Notes: a model not told the origin generated them from the sequence alone. DNA of 64,000 nucleotides from Micrasema longulum (GCA_022494885.1 JAGVSM010002944.1:124001-188000); one strand, 5' to 3'. Numbered from the stretch's first letter, positions 20,836 to 32,091 are shown. Program-made: numbers and translations.

Positions 20836-21310
20836 TCTGTAATTAAGGAGAAATTAAACATATACAAAGTCTTCTAAATAAGGCGATGAGAATTATACTC
20901 AAAAGAAATATCTATTCTAATGTAGAAAGAATGCACAAAAAAATTGGCTTGCTCACAGTAAAGCAGCAGATGAAATATAATGTAGCAATTTTTATACATA
21001 AAATAATTAAGGCAATTAATAAAATAAAAACAATAGTAAAATTTAACCAACAATGTAATACATATGAAACAAGGGATAAAAAAAGATTAGATCACCAATG
21101 AGGAGAAAAACAGAATCCCAAAACTCATTGTGCAAGGGATTGAAGCTGTACAATGAGTTACCTTAAGAAATAAAGGAGATAGAAAAGATCCAAATATATC
21201 AAATCAATTTGAGAAAATGTTATTGATACATTTTGATAAAAAAAATGTAATGTTATTAAAAATTTATATTTGTTCTTAAGATGTTATGAACTAACTTAAT
21301 AAAGCATATA
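20836..21310 (+). mobile_element. LINE-G C-terminus and 3' UTR
   Basis: The frame at 20886-21101 has MRIILKRNIYSNVERMHKKI, LLTVKQQMKYNVAIFIHKII and ETRDKKR; downstream, with a shift, NSLCKGLKLYNELP. This is the LINE block LQNKAMR.IL...S...ML..L..L.VKQ...YN...FI.KI. A closely similar copy is at 54600-55105. Confidence 0.75.
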
Positions 21311-21419
21311 CAGATCATACAATTTTACCTACATTTATAAAAACAACGAATTTACGGATATAATTAACAGCTGGAAAGATCAGTAATATACTCGCATATA
21401 AATGTTTTTTTTTTTAATC

Positions 21420-21845
21420 ACAAGAAAAAAAAAAATACATGCAAAATAAAAATATTTACGCATAGGCTAGTTTAATGTATATGTAGACAAACTTTTGATC
21501 GAGTAGCCACTCTCTTTTTTGCTCTTGTTACATTGTGAGTTAAATTTAAGCTCTTTTGGCAATAAATTAAAAATGCTAGGTACTAAATAATAAATAGTTT
21601 TATTTTAATACTTATAACATTTGGTACTACTAAACGATCACTTTACGTAAAGCGTGTATTATGTTATGTTTGATAGGAATTTTGATATTATTACTAATTA
21701 ATTGATTTGAAATGAGGCAAAGCCGCAGTCATCTTCGAACTGACAGAGTTTTAAGTGTTCTGTACCGGAGACCTTTATCACTTCTTTGTCTTTCTGCCTG
21801 TACAATTCTCTTAATTCTAGAGTACTGTAGACCATAAATTAAAAA
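21420..21845 (-). mobile_element. LINE-L C-terminus and 3' part
   Basis: The reverse strand reads YGLQYSRIKRIVQAERQRSD and RYRTLKTLSVRR, resembling the thumb region of insect LINEs. It is followed by broken frames and a terminal A-rich block (reverse strand) at 21420-21440. Single copy in the window. Confidence 0.45.
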
Positions 21846-21859
21846 CAAAACAAAACAAA

Positions 21860-22108
21860 AAATAACGCTTTATATCATACATTCATAACATCTACATCAT
21901 ATATTTATTTAACATCGCTTTGTAGCTGTAAGACATTTTGTAATCTAGCTCATATTTTTTTTAATACAACCTATTGGAAATGGAGAACTAGAATCCCAAC
22001 CGCCTATGCGCTCTGCAGCTGCAAGTATTGGGATGCTTATTGTGCAACGTTCTTGAGGCAATTTTCACAAAAACGACGCTATATAAATGATCCTAAATAA
22101 ATAAATTT
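21860..22108 (+). mobile_element. CR1-like 3' UTR
   Basis: GTAATCTAGCTC, CCTATGCGCTCTGCAGCTGC, TCTTGAGGCAATTTTCAC and CGACGCTATATAAATGATCC, then AAATAAATAAAT. The same UTR is on the reverse strand at 62634-62980. Confidence 0.7.
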
Positions 22109-22117
22109 AATTGTACC

Positions 22118-22420
22118 GCGAATTTCCTCTAAAATTATGAAAAAAATAATAAAAATGAACTACTTTAAAACCTCACCGGTTTACGTGAATACGTGTCAAC
22201 AATAACCAGTCAGTTGGTGATAGATTTCCGATTTCCGGATAGCCATGTTTTGCGACGTTTAGTGTGTTTCGATGTATTCGGGGTTCTACTTTTAAATGTC
22301 CGGACAACTCTCCGACTCCAACTCGTGACGTCGCGAGCGGTGTACTTTGATTGTATTACAAAACTTTAAAAATCATGGCGATGATAATACAATACATAAA
22401 AATATTTAATTTTTAGCCTA
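22118..22420 (+). repeat. M5 dispersed repeat
   Basis: Homologous to 4195-4425 through GTGATAGATTTCCGATTTCC, GGATAGCCATGTTTTG and CGATGATAATACAATACAT. Confidence 0.55.
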
Positions 22421-22935
22421 AGTTTAACAGTCTTTTAACAAATATTTTTATTTTAAAAAAACCTGTGAACTTACTCAGTGCAAAAATTATGCGTTTTATT
22501 TACCAGGGTTCAAATGTACCTTTAACAAAAATGTGTTCGTCTAATTGATTCCCTTTCAGATCTAATACGAGTATAATGCTCGTATTTTCAAATCATTAAA
22601 CCCTCCCATGACTATTCACTAATTTTCTAGAAAACATTATTCACAAATGTTGTTTTCACGTCTGTTATAATTCCATTAAAGGAGATAAATTAATGAATCG
22701 TCAACTTATCACAATTCAACAGGCTGAATTTCTAATCACAAGTGAAATCTAAGTATTATACAATCTTAAATTAATTCATCTGCAAACCCACAAAATGTAT
22801 GTGTTTTATTATTTGTGTTTATTTCTAAGAAATCGACATGCGACTTACCTCTAAAGACAGAATAAGAATCAACAAAAAAATTTAAACGTTTTTAAACATC
22901 TTACAAGAGAAAAGACATATTTTATATATTTAACA
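22421..22935. other. No gene seen
   Basis: AT-rich, no repeats or coding motifs recognised. Confidence 0.4.
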
Positions 22936-24995
22936 CTTTATTTATTTATTTATTGTGGATAACTTATATAGCGCCATTTTCGTAATAAAATACCTCAAGG
23001 GCGCTTTACATGGTGATTCTACTGTTAAGTTAATTTAATTGAAGCTTTAAATTTGTAATTTGATTAAAATAATTTATTTTGTTGTCACGTGCTACGGATT
23101 TATTCAAATGATTTAGAGAACAAGTGGGTTTTAAGTTTTTTCCGAAACATTACTTCACTTTCACAGCCTCGCACCTCTGCTGGGAGAGCATTCCATGCCA
23201 TAGGGCCTGCGACCGCAAATGCGCGTTCACTAAATTTAGTGCGCTGTTTGCGTAGAGGTATAATAACTTTTCCTCTCGCCGTAGACGTAGCTGATCTAAG
23301 CGTGAGACGCCTGTCAGCAAGTTCATCTGGAATGCATAGTTCCTTAGATATTCCGGAGCAGAGTTGTGCAGTGACTTATACATAAGCCAACAGAGTTTGT
23401 ATTCGACCCTCTGTGGAAAACGTAGCCAGTGTAGTTCCCGAAGTAGTGGAGTGATATGACTGAACTTAGAGAATCCGAAAATAAGTCTCGCTGCGGCATT
23501 CAATACAGATTGTAGGCGAGTCATTTTGTTCATTGGTAGACCTGCATAGATACCATTACAATAATCGAACTCTAGACACTACAAACGCATTTATTAATTG
23601 ACGGGCGGCATCAACCGGCAAATTTTTGCGTATGCATTTAATTTGTCTCAGCTGGTAGAAGCATGAACTTATCGTTCTACTAATTTGAGCGTCAAGAGAT
23701 AGGTCAGAATTGAGTAAAACTCCCAGTAGTTTAACGGTGGGTAAAGCGGTACTCCCTACATTGGGTAGAGCCGTATCCTGGATCAAATTCTGTCGTCTGG
23801 CTGAAGCTACCCACAGTTGTTCAGATTTTGATGGGTTTAATGTTAGTGTGTTTTCAGCCATCCGGTTTCCTATTTTCTTGATGCATCCATCAATTAAATT
23901 GACAAGCACACTTCTCTCGCCTGGTTTGCAATAAAAATAAATCTGCGTATCATCTGCATAGCAGTGCGACCACAATCCACATTCTTTGATAATGTTCTCT
24001 ATATCTTTAGTGTAAAGGAGATAGAGAAGTGGTCCGAGTACTGACCCTTGAGGCACTCCTGTAGACACCCGAAAGTTGGTTGAGCTTTTACCCTGGAACA
24101 CGACTGCATATTCTCTTTTATTAAGATATGAACTGAACCACATATGTGCCTGATCACGGATACCATAAGTTTTCTCCAGACGTTCAAGCAAAATATTATG
24201 GTCTACAGTATCAAATGCAGCACTCATGTCCAGAAGAGCCATCAACACCAGATTACCAGAGTCCACCGACGTTATAATGTCAGACAGTACTCTTATCACT
24301 CCCGTCTCCGTGGAATGAAAACGTCGGTATGCCGATTGCCTTACCGAAAATAAAGAATTCCGCTCGATATAGTTAACGAGCCTGTGAGAAACTATTTTTT
24401 CTAGTATTTTTGATACGATGGGAAGATTTGAAATAGGGCGAAAACTGGAAAGATCTTCCACATCTAGTTGGGAATTTTTTAAAAGTGGAGTTACATTTGC
24501 TTTTTTTATGGCTCTCGGAACAATGCTGCGCTCCATGGATGTATTAAATAAATCTGTTAAAAATGGAGCTAATACGTTAATGCATTTTTTCAAAAGCCAT
24601 GTTGGCATCGGATCTAATATACATTGTTTGTTGGGTAATGCTGCAACAATTTTTTTAACCTCATTTATAGACGTTGGTTCAAATTTACTGAATTTTTGAA
24701 GGGCATTATCTAAAATTACAGGTTTTTTCGCTGAACTACACGCCAGTCTGATTTTTTCGACTTTATTTGTAAAAAAAGTCGGCAAAATCAGTGGCAGTAG
24801 CGCTTGTGTTAGATGTCTCTGCTATACAGTCACCACGAACAGATTGAAGGCTTCGCCAGAGTTGTTTTGGAGACTTTTTCTGTTCAGTGATTTTTGCACA
24901 CCAGAAACTAGATTTTATTTCTTTTATAAATGTCCTATAAGAGGCTTGCATATCTAACCATATTGATCGGTCCAAAGTTGACAGTGTGTTTATAT
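22936..24995 (-). mobile_element. CR1-like LINE, 5'-truncated, best preserved
   Basis: Reverse-strand element running from the pre-RT part of ORF2 to the 3' end. The 3' UTR at 22936-23050 has the CR1 signature: GTAAAGCGCCCTTGAGG, then AAATGGCGCTATATAAG and a TAAATAAATAAA tail. AGCGCC/GGCGCT (22970-22975 with 23000-23005) form a terminal stem. The 5' end is lost at about 24995, where LINE-A tail sequence begins on the same strand. Confidence 0.85.
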
Positions 24996-24999
24996 ACAT
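23150..24999 (-). pseudogene. CR1-like ORF2: reverse transcriptase and C-terminal domain
   Basis: The frame 24785-23556 (409 residues) spans the whole RT: DPMPTWLLKKC, FRPISNLPIVSKILEK, ALLDMSAAFDTVDH (catalytic D), STGVPQGSVLGPLLY, CYADDTQIY (catalytic DD) and VKLLGVLLNSDLSLD. Upstream, 24999-24763 holds the pre-RT WCAKITEQKKSPKQLWRSL. Downstream, 23533-23150 holds LHWLRFPQRVEYKLCWLMYK and YKSLHNSAPEYL. Only two single-base shifts break it: one in a run of seven A at 24771-24777, one near 23565 just before DYCNGIYAGLP. The active-site residues are intact. The endonuclease is missing. Confidence 0.9.
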
Positions 25000-25615
25000 A
25001 TATGGGCGGGCATATTGCCTTAAGGCAATTTATTCCTACCTACCCAAACCGTTCAGATTGAGAAAATTACAAGTACATTGACATATTCCCATAATGCTTT
25101 TTTTTCATCTTTCGATATATTTAACATGCACCTTAATTTATTTAAAATAAATTAAGACTCATTCCTTCTGGCTGCGATACGCTCCCACTTGCTATTTAAT
25201 GATACTCATGCTTACACACACCTAAACACTTACTCCCACACAAATACACACAAACACACCCTTTTTTTGTACCACAATTAAATATGTATGATTTTTATTT
25301 AGAAACTTCGCTGGTCTGTCTTTAAACCGTATCTTTTTTATGTTATTATATCATTGTCGACTGTTTGTTTCTTTAAAGCAAATAAATAAATATTGAATCT
25401 TATGATTTTATACAACATAAAAAACAAAGGTTAACTAATAACAATAAATTTAAAAAAATTAACACTATACTATGAAGAGTGGAGAGGGGATGGGAAGGAA
25501 AGAATAAGGATAAAGAAACAACTTTAATATTTTAATAGTGACATTTTAATCTTGACTTTAATGTAAATAAAGAAGGGGCGTCTCTAGCATTAGTGGGTAG
25601 ATTATAACGTCTTCT
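24996..25615 (-). mobile_element. LINE-A 3' end, interrupted
   Basis: The LINE-A UTR palindrome (25014-25029) and CAAACCGTTCAG hairpin run to 25108. They resume at about 25389 with TTGAATCTTATGATTTTATAC and continue to the coding end at 25555-25615, which reads NLPTNARDAPSLFTLKSRL on the reverse strand. The gap is filled by LINE-J on the other strand. Confidence 0.8.
25110..25388 (+). mobile_element. LINE-J 3' end nested in LINE-A
   Basis: Begins CCCATAATGC and ends AAGCAAATAAATAAAT. It contains CTTAATTTATT/AATAAATTAAG and ACACAAACACACCC. The flanks GACATATT and ATATTGAATC share ATATT, consistent with a short target duplication. A second copy is on the reverse strand at 33292-33500. Non-coding UTR only. 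Confidence 0.7.
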
Positions 25616-27291
25616 AACCTAAAAATAATGTTTAAACACGTGATGTCAATCTAAGGATTAACTTTTAATTTCCCTTTGATCAAGTATAGTCAGTAACTCT
25701 ATTCTATACTTGGGCAAAACAAAATGCCGATTATTTAACTCTTGAAATGTATTAGCTGACTAAACATCCCTTTTTGGTCCTATTCGAGACGGATAATATC
25801 AATGATTTCTTAAATACATTCCCAATTCCTACTTCTCTACCCCTTAGTGAGTGGTAAGGATTTTTATGTTTTGCATGCACTTAAACTTGGCTTCATATAA
25901 TGGCCACACTGATAAGTAAACGTCAAATTATGTATTGTACTGTTTAAAATACAATTTGGTCAATTCAACGTAGTGAAATGTTTTGGGTAAAGCACATGAA
26001 AATAAATTTCGTCAAAATGGTTCCAAACTACTAACGCATACAATCACACTTTTTGAACACACACTGTTCCGCATTGAACCAAGGATCGCACAGATATTTA
26101 CCTGGCAAACGGATTATTTTTAACTCGGAATAAAATTGGATTATCCTAATCTTTTACACACTTATACCCTCGAAATAATGTTCTTAATGTAAAAGCGTAG
26201 GAAGCGAAGTGTAAACGCATCCAAAAAAATACAAATCCTTCAACTAGTAGATCTATCTCGTGTAATTTGCGAGATAATCGTGTTTTCTACGGGCGCGAGA
26301 GCGTTTGGAATATCACCCCTGGTGATGTCCACATGCTCCACTTAGCGGCCTAAAAAGAAAAAGTTTGTCTAAACACAGTTTTTATTTTTGTTAATTTAAC
26401 AATGTTCTCATTGAAGAAAAAAGTAAGCAATCTAATCATCACAAAGGCCGGGTCAAAATCCATATACGTTCGCCTTTGTCAGGAGTACTGAGCTGGTGAA
26501 TGCTGATGTTGCCGATTAACAGACGGTATTTTTGCTTCTACATTGTTCACTATCGCAACGCCTGCGTGTGGGCTGTCTTATCTCTTGCTGCAGGTCGAGG
26601 GTCGTCCGTATCTCTTGGGGCCATTTTAGGGTACCTTCCCGTAGAGCTGGTGCGGAGATCAGCGAGACGATAGGACACTGACCCAGGAAGACTTCTGACA
26701 ATATCGCGGAATAATTACGAGAACACGGTACATTTTTTTTCAAAACCAGCACTTATCAAAGTATTTTCTCACAATAACAGCTCTTTCATTTTTATATATT
26801 TTTTTGAGATTATAGCAGTTTTTCGAGTATTATCTTACAAAAAAGCATGCCGTCGGTGCTCCGGCAATATCTGTTAAGTGACATTTGATTTTTTTAAGGA
26901 GATTATTTAAGCAATGAACCTTAAGTTGGTGGATTTATTTTGATAACAAAAAAGAAAAACACGTCATTTTCTTCAGAAAAAATATTTAAGTATATTTCAA
27001 TTAATTCTTTACACATACTATGTACGTATTTTTTAACGTACTATAAGTGCAGTGCGGTGTACGGTGTACGGTGTACCCTGGCTGACACATACACGTCCAT
27101 AATAACACCTTTACTTGGTGACAACCGCAGAACGGATAAGACTCCAGACGGACAAAAAACTATAATGTCTCGGCTTAAAGGTCACTAGTCACTATTTACC
27201 TATTTACTGATGGAAAATGTTGCTATTTTTCCTTTTAGATAGCGCGCTAACCGAAATAGCATAACATGATGAATCCATTCAATTTTTTTTC
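25616..27291. other. Long stretch with no recognised gene
   Basis: Mostly AT-rich unique sequence. At 26450-26760 the composition is more balanced, and a reverse-strand 78-residue frame (26516-26752) is present. I recognise no domain and cannot say whether it is an exon. Confidence 0.4.
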
Positions 27292-27495
27292 GGATTGTGG
27301 TCCCGCGGTAGTATTGTGGACTCACGGATCGAAAGTCCCAGATTCAAATCCTACTCTACCACAACTCGGTTTCCATTTTTCCAGCTCAAGTTATTTACGG
27401 CTTTTAGGAAATGGTTTAAAAAAATTAAATATCGGAGTTAACAATAAAAAACTTAAGGGTTTCTCTTTTTTGGGCCCTGGGCCCCGATTACAATA
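27292..27495 (+). mobile_element. SINE-3 copy
   Basis: GGTCCCGCGGTAGTATTGTG (A box region) and AGATTCAAATCC (B box) form a tRNA-like head. The body AGTTATTTACGGC...AAATGGTT matches 30803-31001. It is followed by AAATTAAATATCGGAG and an A-rich end. Confidence 0.6.
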
Positions 27496-27899
27496 AGAAG
27501 TTTACATTTGTCTTCAATTTTATCTACAAAGTAAAATTGAGTTTTCTGTATGAAAAGCTGAATATGCATACATTTTTTTCTACTAAACATGTTCAATTAT
27601 AGGTTACCGACGAAGATACCTTAAATTTTCATGCAAATATACTCATTTTCGTACACAAATATCGGTTTTTCTTTATAGACAGTCGAAGATAACTCTGTTA
27701 ACTTCCCGTTGTAATCGAGGCCCTGCTCATGATAGTGGAAAATGTAATATCGTCTGTGTCGGCCCAGTGCAGTGGCCCGATAAAAAGTGTCGTCTGCTGC
27801 CAGGGACTGTAGAATCAATATTTCAGTATCAGGTTAATTTCATCTAAACAATATGGCCAGCAAGTACTTTTTCCGCAAGAAGCACTACATAACTTATAA
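27496..27899. other. No gene seen
   Basis: One reverse-strand 65-residue frame (27621-27818) has no motif. Confidence 0.4.
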
Positions 27900-28090
27900 G
27901 AAAACCATTTCAATTATAATTATCATAATGAAAATACGTATGCAATTTCATTCTACATTTATTTATATTTTTTAACCAGTGACCGTGTTTCGTCGTGACC
28001 GACATCGTCAGACTGGTTGGAGACTAAACAAATTTCGATGTTATATACTAGTAAAAGCAGTGTAAAAAAATATAAATAAAAGTTTATACG
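27900..28090 (-). mobile_element. PLE-A terminal region
   Basis: The sequence on both sides of the hammerhead is shared with 46555-46675, including ATAAATAAATGTAGAATGAA versus ATAAATAAAAGTGGAATAAA downstream on the reverse strand. No coding part is attached. PLE assignment rests on the hammerhead type and its similarity to tails attached to GIY-YIG fragments elsewhere in the window. Confidence 0.55.
27974..28018 (-). ncRNA. Hammerhead ribozyme, type I, PLE-A
   Basis: On the reverse strand, in order: stem I arm AACCAGT, core CTGACGA, one extra T, stem II GTCG/CGAC with loop GTCA, GAAAC, loop ACG, cleavage triplet GTC, stem I arm ACTGGTT. Stem I pairs perfectly over 7 bp. All conserved core positions (C3 U4 G5 A6 G8 A9, G12 A13 A14, A15.1-U16.1, H17) are present. 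Stem III is only two pairs, as known for PLE hammerheads. The unpaired T before stem II is shared with the other PLE copies here. Cleavage would fall between 27981 and 27980. Confidence 0.75.
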
Positions 28091-28204
28091 TATTTTTATT
28101 ATTATAATAAAAATGCAGTTTCGTAAAAGTTCATTTTAGCAAGGTGTTGTTCAATCTGCAGGGCCCTGGGCGGGCTCTAGTGATAACGCTCACTTGATTT
28201 CAGC

Positions 28205-29170
28205 TGAGCTTTGTTAGGTTTATTTATTTATTAACGGACATTGTCCATGTACACAATTTATAGGGTTTGAATATTACAATAAAATAGTAGTTTAAAACAT
28301 TAAAAAAAGAAAAGAAGCATTGACAAACATAAGGGACATCATGACAAGATCTGGACAATTTATTTAATGCTCGTTTAAATCGTTGTAAACTAAAACCAAA
28401 AAAGTCCAGATCTTGTCTTGAGTTAACAATACGACAAAGACGGGTCATTGGAGAATTAAGGGCATAGTTTGTTCTATGCTGATTGATGAACAGTAGGCAC
28501 TTCATTGTTTCTCAAGCTACGAGTCGGAATATGGAATTTTATTTGTCCCAGTAATGATGGAACATCGATTATACCATTTAGTATGCCGAACATATATAGA
28601 ATCAATATAAGTTCTACGTTTTTGTAGACTAGAAATATTTAACATTGACTCTATTTCAGCATAAGAATAATTACCTCTCTCTAGTCTAAGCATCCACGCT
28701 ACTTTTTGAAGCGAGCGATGTTGGACTGATTCAATGCGATCGACATAGAATGGAGACCAGCCCACTATTCTAGGAGGCATATTCTAGAAGAGGGCGAACA
28801 GTTGAGCAATAAAGAGTTTTGATTGTACGGACATTAGTAAAATCAGAGGATATTCTGTTAATGAAACCAAGTAATTTCAGTAATTAATTTACTGTATTAT
28901 CTATATGCTCGTTGTATGTCAGTTTATAGTCCAAAACAAGTTCTCAATCTTTGATGGACTTAACTACATCAATTTTGGAGTTTTATATTAGGTACTCGAA
29001 GGAAATTGGTGTTTTGTTCTATGAAATTACATTATTTTGCATTTTTAATATTTAGTTCTAATTTATTGACTTTACACCATTAGTTAAAACAGTTGAAGAA
29101 TTAAAGTCTGATTGAAGAAGAAAACAGTCTTGTAAAGTTTGAATTATTTTGAGAATTTTCTTTTCGTCCG
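28205..29170 (-). mobile_element. LINE-B, longer copy
   Basis: On the reverse strand: NWCKVNKLELNIKNAK (post-catalytic domain 6) near 29080, then with shifts LTYNEHI-like and RIVGWSPFYVDRIESVQHRS, KVAWMLRLERGNYSYAEIES, SSLQKRRTYIDSIY, INQHRTNYALNSPMTRLC and RIVNSRQDLDFFGFSLQRF. The catalytic part is missing and at least three frame breaks are present. The 3' UTR has GGACATTGTCC at 28236-28246 and a TAAATAAATAAA tail at about 28219. Confidence 0.85.
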
Positions 29171-29359
29171 CGAAAAGCCAAAAGCGAGAGGAAGTGAATG
29201 ATCGAGAGCAAACCAAACAACTCTAAATTAGTAGCATATCATTAAATTCTGTGTATGCCATTAGCATTATTTGCTATTGACCGTTACTTAATTATTGCTT
29301 CACGATGCTAACGCTAAGTATTTCTCAAGTGCCTACAGTACTTGTCTCTTTGAAGTAGC

Positions 29360-29768
29360 GTATGGCGGTAGTATTCGGTCTCTTAAATAATGTTGTTTCT
29401 TTGCTCTCATGGTGGAAACTGCTCCGTCAGCATCCGCCAGGTATGACGGGTAAACCGTTGCCTTCCATATTGTGGATGACTGTAAACTTCACTCGTAATT
29501 CACTCTTTACATGGAGCTGTAAATGTTGTAAGTCCATCATATCAATGACGTATAATAGATTAATGTCACTTGCCCTCGAGGACAAAAAACATAGACTTCT
29601 CATAAATCCAACAAAAACCCAAATTGTACTTGTTGGTAGTAAAAAAATGTATTCAAACGTGAATTTTTTTATACTTCCTCTTTTCAAAATAGACGGTACG
29701 GAAATTCCATTCATGTCTTCAGTCAAAAACTTAGGTATTATCATTCACGTGCATTTAGGGTGGCACTA
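29360..29768 (+). pseudogene. LINE RT fragment, domains 5-7
   Basis: A decayed catalytic site (reads IVDDCKLHS where YADDCQLH is expected) is followed in the 135-residue frame by RLLINPTKTQIVLVGSKKM, LPLFKIDGTEIPF and VKNLGIIIHVHLGWH, the usual N..KT..L..GS and LGI.ID..L.W blocks. Both ends are truncated and no 3' UTR is attached. It may be LINE-A or a relative. Confidence 0.7.
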
Positions 29769-29827
29769 AAAAGCAATAAAGGTCTATAAAATACTGTCTA
29801 TTAAAAACAAAACAAAAAATGCTACTT

Positions 29828-30118
29828 ATTAGTGGCATTAAAAATATTTTTAAATTCCCGCAAAAACGATCATTGCATTGGCTACGTCACGATTCATGTT
29901 CATTTCAAATTTTGTTCCTGACCGTTCAAATTTTTTTGAAACATCGTGAAGAATCTTGACGTCACAACTATCAATGCCAAACATGTCGCGTTTTACTAGT
30001 GACAGATTAAAAAATATTTTTTATATATCCATATTGATTTTGAAAATACAATTAATTATTCTTAATACATTTCACATATTTTTATCGTTATTCGTTGTAT
30101 GTGATATTTCCCTGTTGA
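29828..30118 (-). repeat. M4 dispersed repeat
   Basis: Reverse complement of 19500-19846, including GATATTTCCCTGTTG, GATTTTGAAAATACAATTAA and CCGCAAAAACGATCATTG. Confidence 0.55.
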
Positions 30119-30802
30119 GGTTACCGCGTTCGCCTATCAAGCTTCAGATGCTGGGCCAGATTTCTAAGAGGGTGGACATGAAATATTTGTCAATGAGGTG
30201 GTTTTTACTAAAATATTTTACTGAGTGAGGATAAGAGTTTGGTGATAATGAATGTTGTCTACGTTAGGAATGAAATATTAAATAAATCGTATAGGTACAA
30301 GGGTAATCGTAATAATTTGCAGTGTAGGCATTGTCTCTTGAAAAGGTTGGTGTGGGACGGTGCCACAATCCGGTTTCCAAACGAATATACAATAAGTAAT
30401 CGCTACTGTTGATGAATGAGCATTTTAGCACTGCTCGGAACACGCCCACATCAGCCTTCAGCACCATGGACCGTCATACTTGGAGGCCATAAATCATCAG
30501 CCGTACGGTGAAACCTTCATAATTCATAGTCATTATCTTTGACCGTCTGGACTATTTCCTTAATAGACCAAATCATATAATGTTTTCAAATTATCCGTAT
30601 TACCTTAAACACCCTTTTTTAGTCTAGTCACACTGGAATTTATTTGATTCTAGAAGTGTAGTAAAAACTTTTTTTTTTATAATCAAGTACTATTCTACCC
30701 AAATAAATAAGAACTTTTATTACTTAGATACTGCGATTTGTAGGAATGTTCAAAATTTATTTCGTTATTTGTTTACTATACATTGCGAATATAATCGGGA
30801 TC
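30119..30802. other. No gene recognised
   Basis: 30270-30560 has a more balanced composition. A reverse-strand 67-residue frame (30264-30467) extends upstream with VRLMIYGLQV. I cannot tie it to a family. Confidence 0.35.
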
Positions 30803-31001
30803 GGGTTGTGGTCCTGTGGCTAGTGTCTCGGACTCACGGACCAAAGGTCTGTGGTTCGAATCCCACTATACCCCAACTTGATTCCATTTTCTAATAGTGA
30901 GTTATTTACAACTCGTTGAAAATGGCCCTCAAAAATTAAATATTTGGGTAAATCATAAGAACGCAAATTTTTCTTTTTATTTAAAAAAAAAAAAAAAAAA
31001 T
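30803..31001 (+). mobile_element. SINE-3 copy with poly(A)
   Basis: GGTCCTGTGGCTAGTGTCTC (A box region), GGTTCGAATCCC (B box), a body shared with 27292-27495, and an 18-base A run at 30984-31001. The AATCCCACTATACCCCA end of the head is tRNA-like. Confidence 0.65.
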
Positions 31002-31029
31002 CTAATATAAAATATAGCATAATATGATT

Positions 31030-31309
31030 ACAATATTTGAGTTTGTCCAAATGTTCGTAGACAAAAGACTGGATTTCTCCCCCTCGGGAGTCATTCAGAT
31101 TAATAAATTACAACAGGGATGGAGAATACCTTAAATAAGGGAATATGGAAGTATATGCATTTACAGGGCTTATGACCTGTCATTGGCTGGTTTAAGTGGC
31201 CAGTTATTTAAGGTATTCTCCATCCCTGTTGTAATTTATTTATCTTAATGACTCCCGAGGGGGTGAAATCCATTTGTCTACGAACATTTGGACAAACTCA
31301 AATATTGTA
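31030..31309. mobile_element. M1 foldback, about 108-bp arms
   Basis: 31030-31138 and 31204-31309 are inverted repeats with few mismatches, separated by 65 bases. Each arm runs ACAATATTTGAGTTTGTCC, AAATGTTCGTAGACAAA, CCCCCTCGGGAGTCATT, AATTACAACAGGGATGG to CTTAAATAA. It consists of two M1 left ends facing each other. Confidence 0.8.
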
Positions 31310-31620
31310 ATGAAACCAACTGGTCCAAGAAGAAGTTTAAAAATTGAAAAATTGTTTTTAGGCGTTGCCTAGTTTTTAAAATAATTCAGTCAGATGAGTC
31401 TCTTTACAACAATAAAGGTTTCAGCTCTTTGACTTTACTAAAATAAAAAAATGGAAGAATTGAAGTAATATGAATGTTCAAACATGGGCAAAATAGTGAA
31501 TGTTATACGGTGTGTAAAGTGGCCACATAAACCAGTCAATTACAGGTCATAAGCCCTGTAAATGCCTAGACTTCCATATTACCTTATTTAAGGCATTCTC
31601 CATTTCTGTTGTAATTTATT
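31280..31620 (-). mobile_element. M1 copy, reverse strand
   Basis: Continues from the right foldback arm through CAACTGGTCCAAGAAG, TTTAGGCGTTGCCTAG, GGTGTGTAAAGTGGCCAC and AAATGCCTAGACTTCC, to a second terminus TCTCCATTTCTGTTGTAATT. It reads as a near-complete left half of M1. Confidence 0.65.
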
Positions 31621-32091
31621 AACATAATATGATATTATGTTTGAGAAAATAATTTGAGTCAGGAGTAGCGCATTAATTTCTGTGATATGTATTGAAAATA
31701 TACCAATGTTACACAACTGTAATATCATGTATCAATCAAAAGAAATACATGCAAGAAAATGTGCTTAAAAATTGCAGTCAAATGTATAGTAAACTGATGC
31801 GACAAATTAGTTGTTTTGTAAAATAACCAGTTGTAGCTTATCTTGATTTCGAACCCAGAATTCATAAATGATAGCGCAATACACAGACCACTATAATAAA
31901 AATACGCGTTTACATGACTAGTTACTTCGTTTTTAATTATTACATTTTTTTAGTGAGTGAAATTTAGCAAAATGTAAACTCAAGCCTTCCACACAGTAGC
32001 CAGGCTCTTTTTTTTAAATAATATTTTGAGTTTGTCCAAATTTTTGTAGACAATTTCTTTTTTATTTATTTTTTTTATTTTTTTATTTTTA
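31621..32091. other. No gene seen; short shared block at 31985
   Basis: CTTCCACACAGTAGCCAGGCTCTT at 31988-32011 is the reverse complement of 59532-59555, so a small dispersed fragment lies here. A diverged M1 terminus follows at 32024-32055. Confidence 0.4.

Noticed and set aside
26516..26752. 78-residue reverse frame in a balanced-composition patch
   Set aside because: No recognisable domain, splice context or second copy; not called as a gene.
30264..30467. 67-residue reverse frame extended by VRLMIYGLQV
   Set aside because: Looks protein-like but I could not assign it to any family, and the frame breaks upstream.
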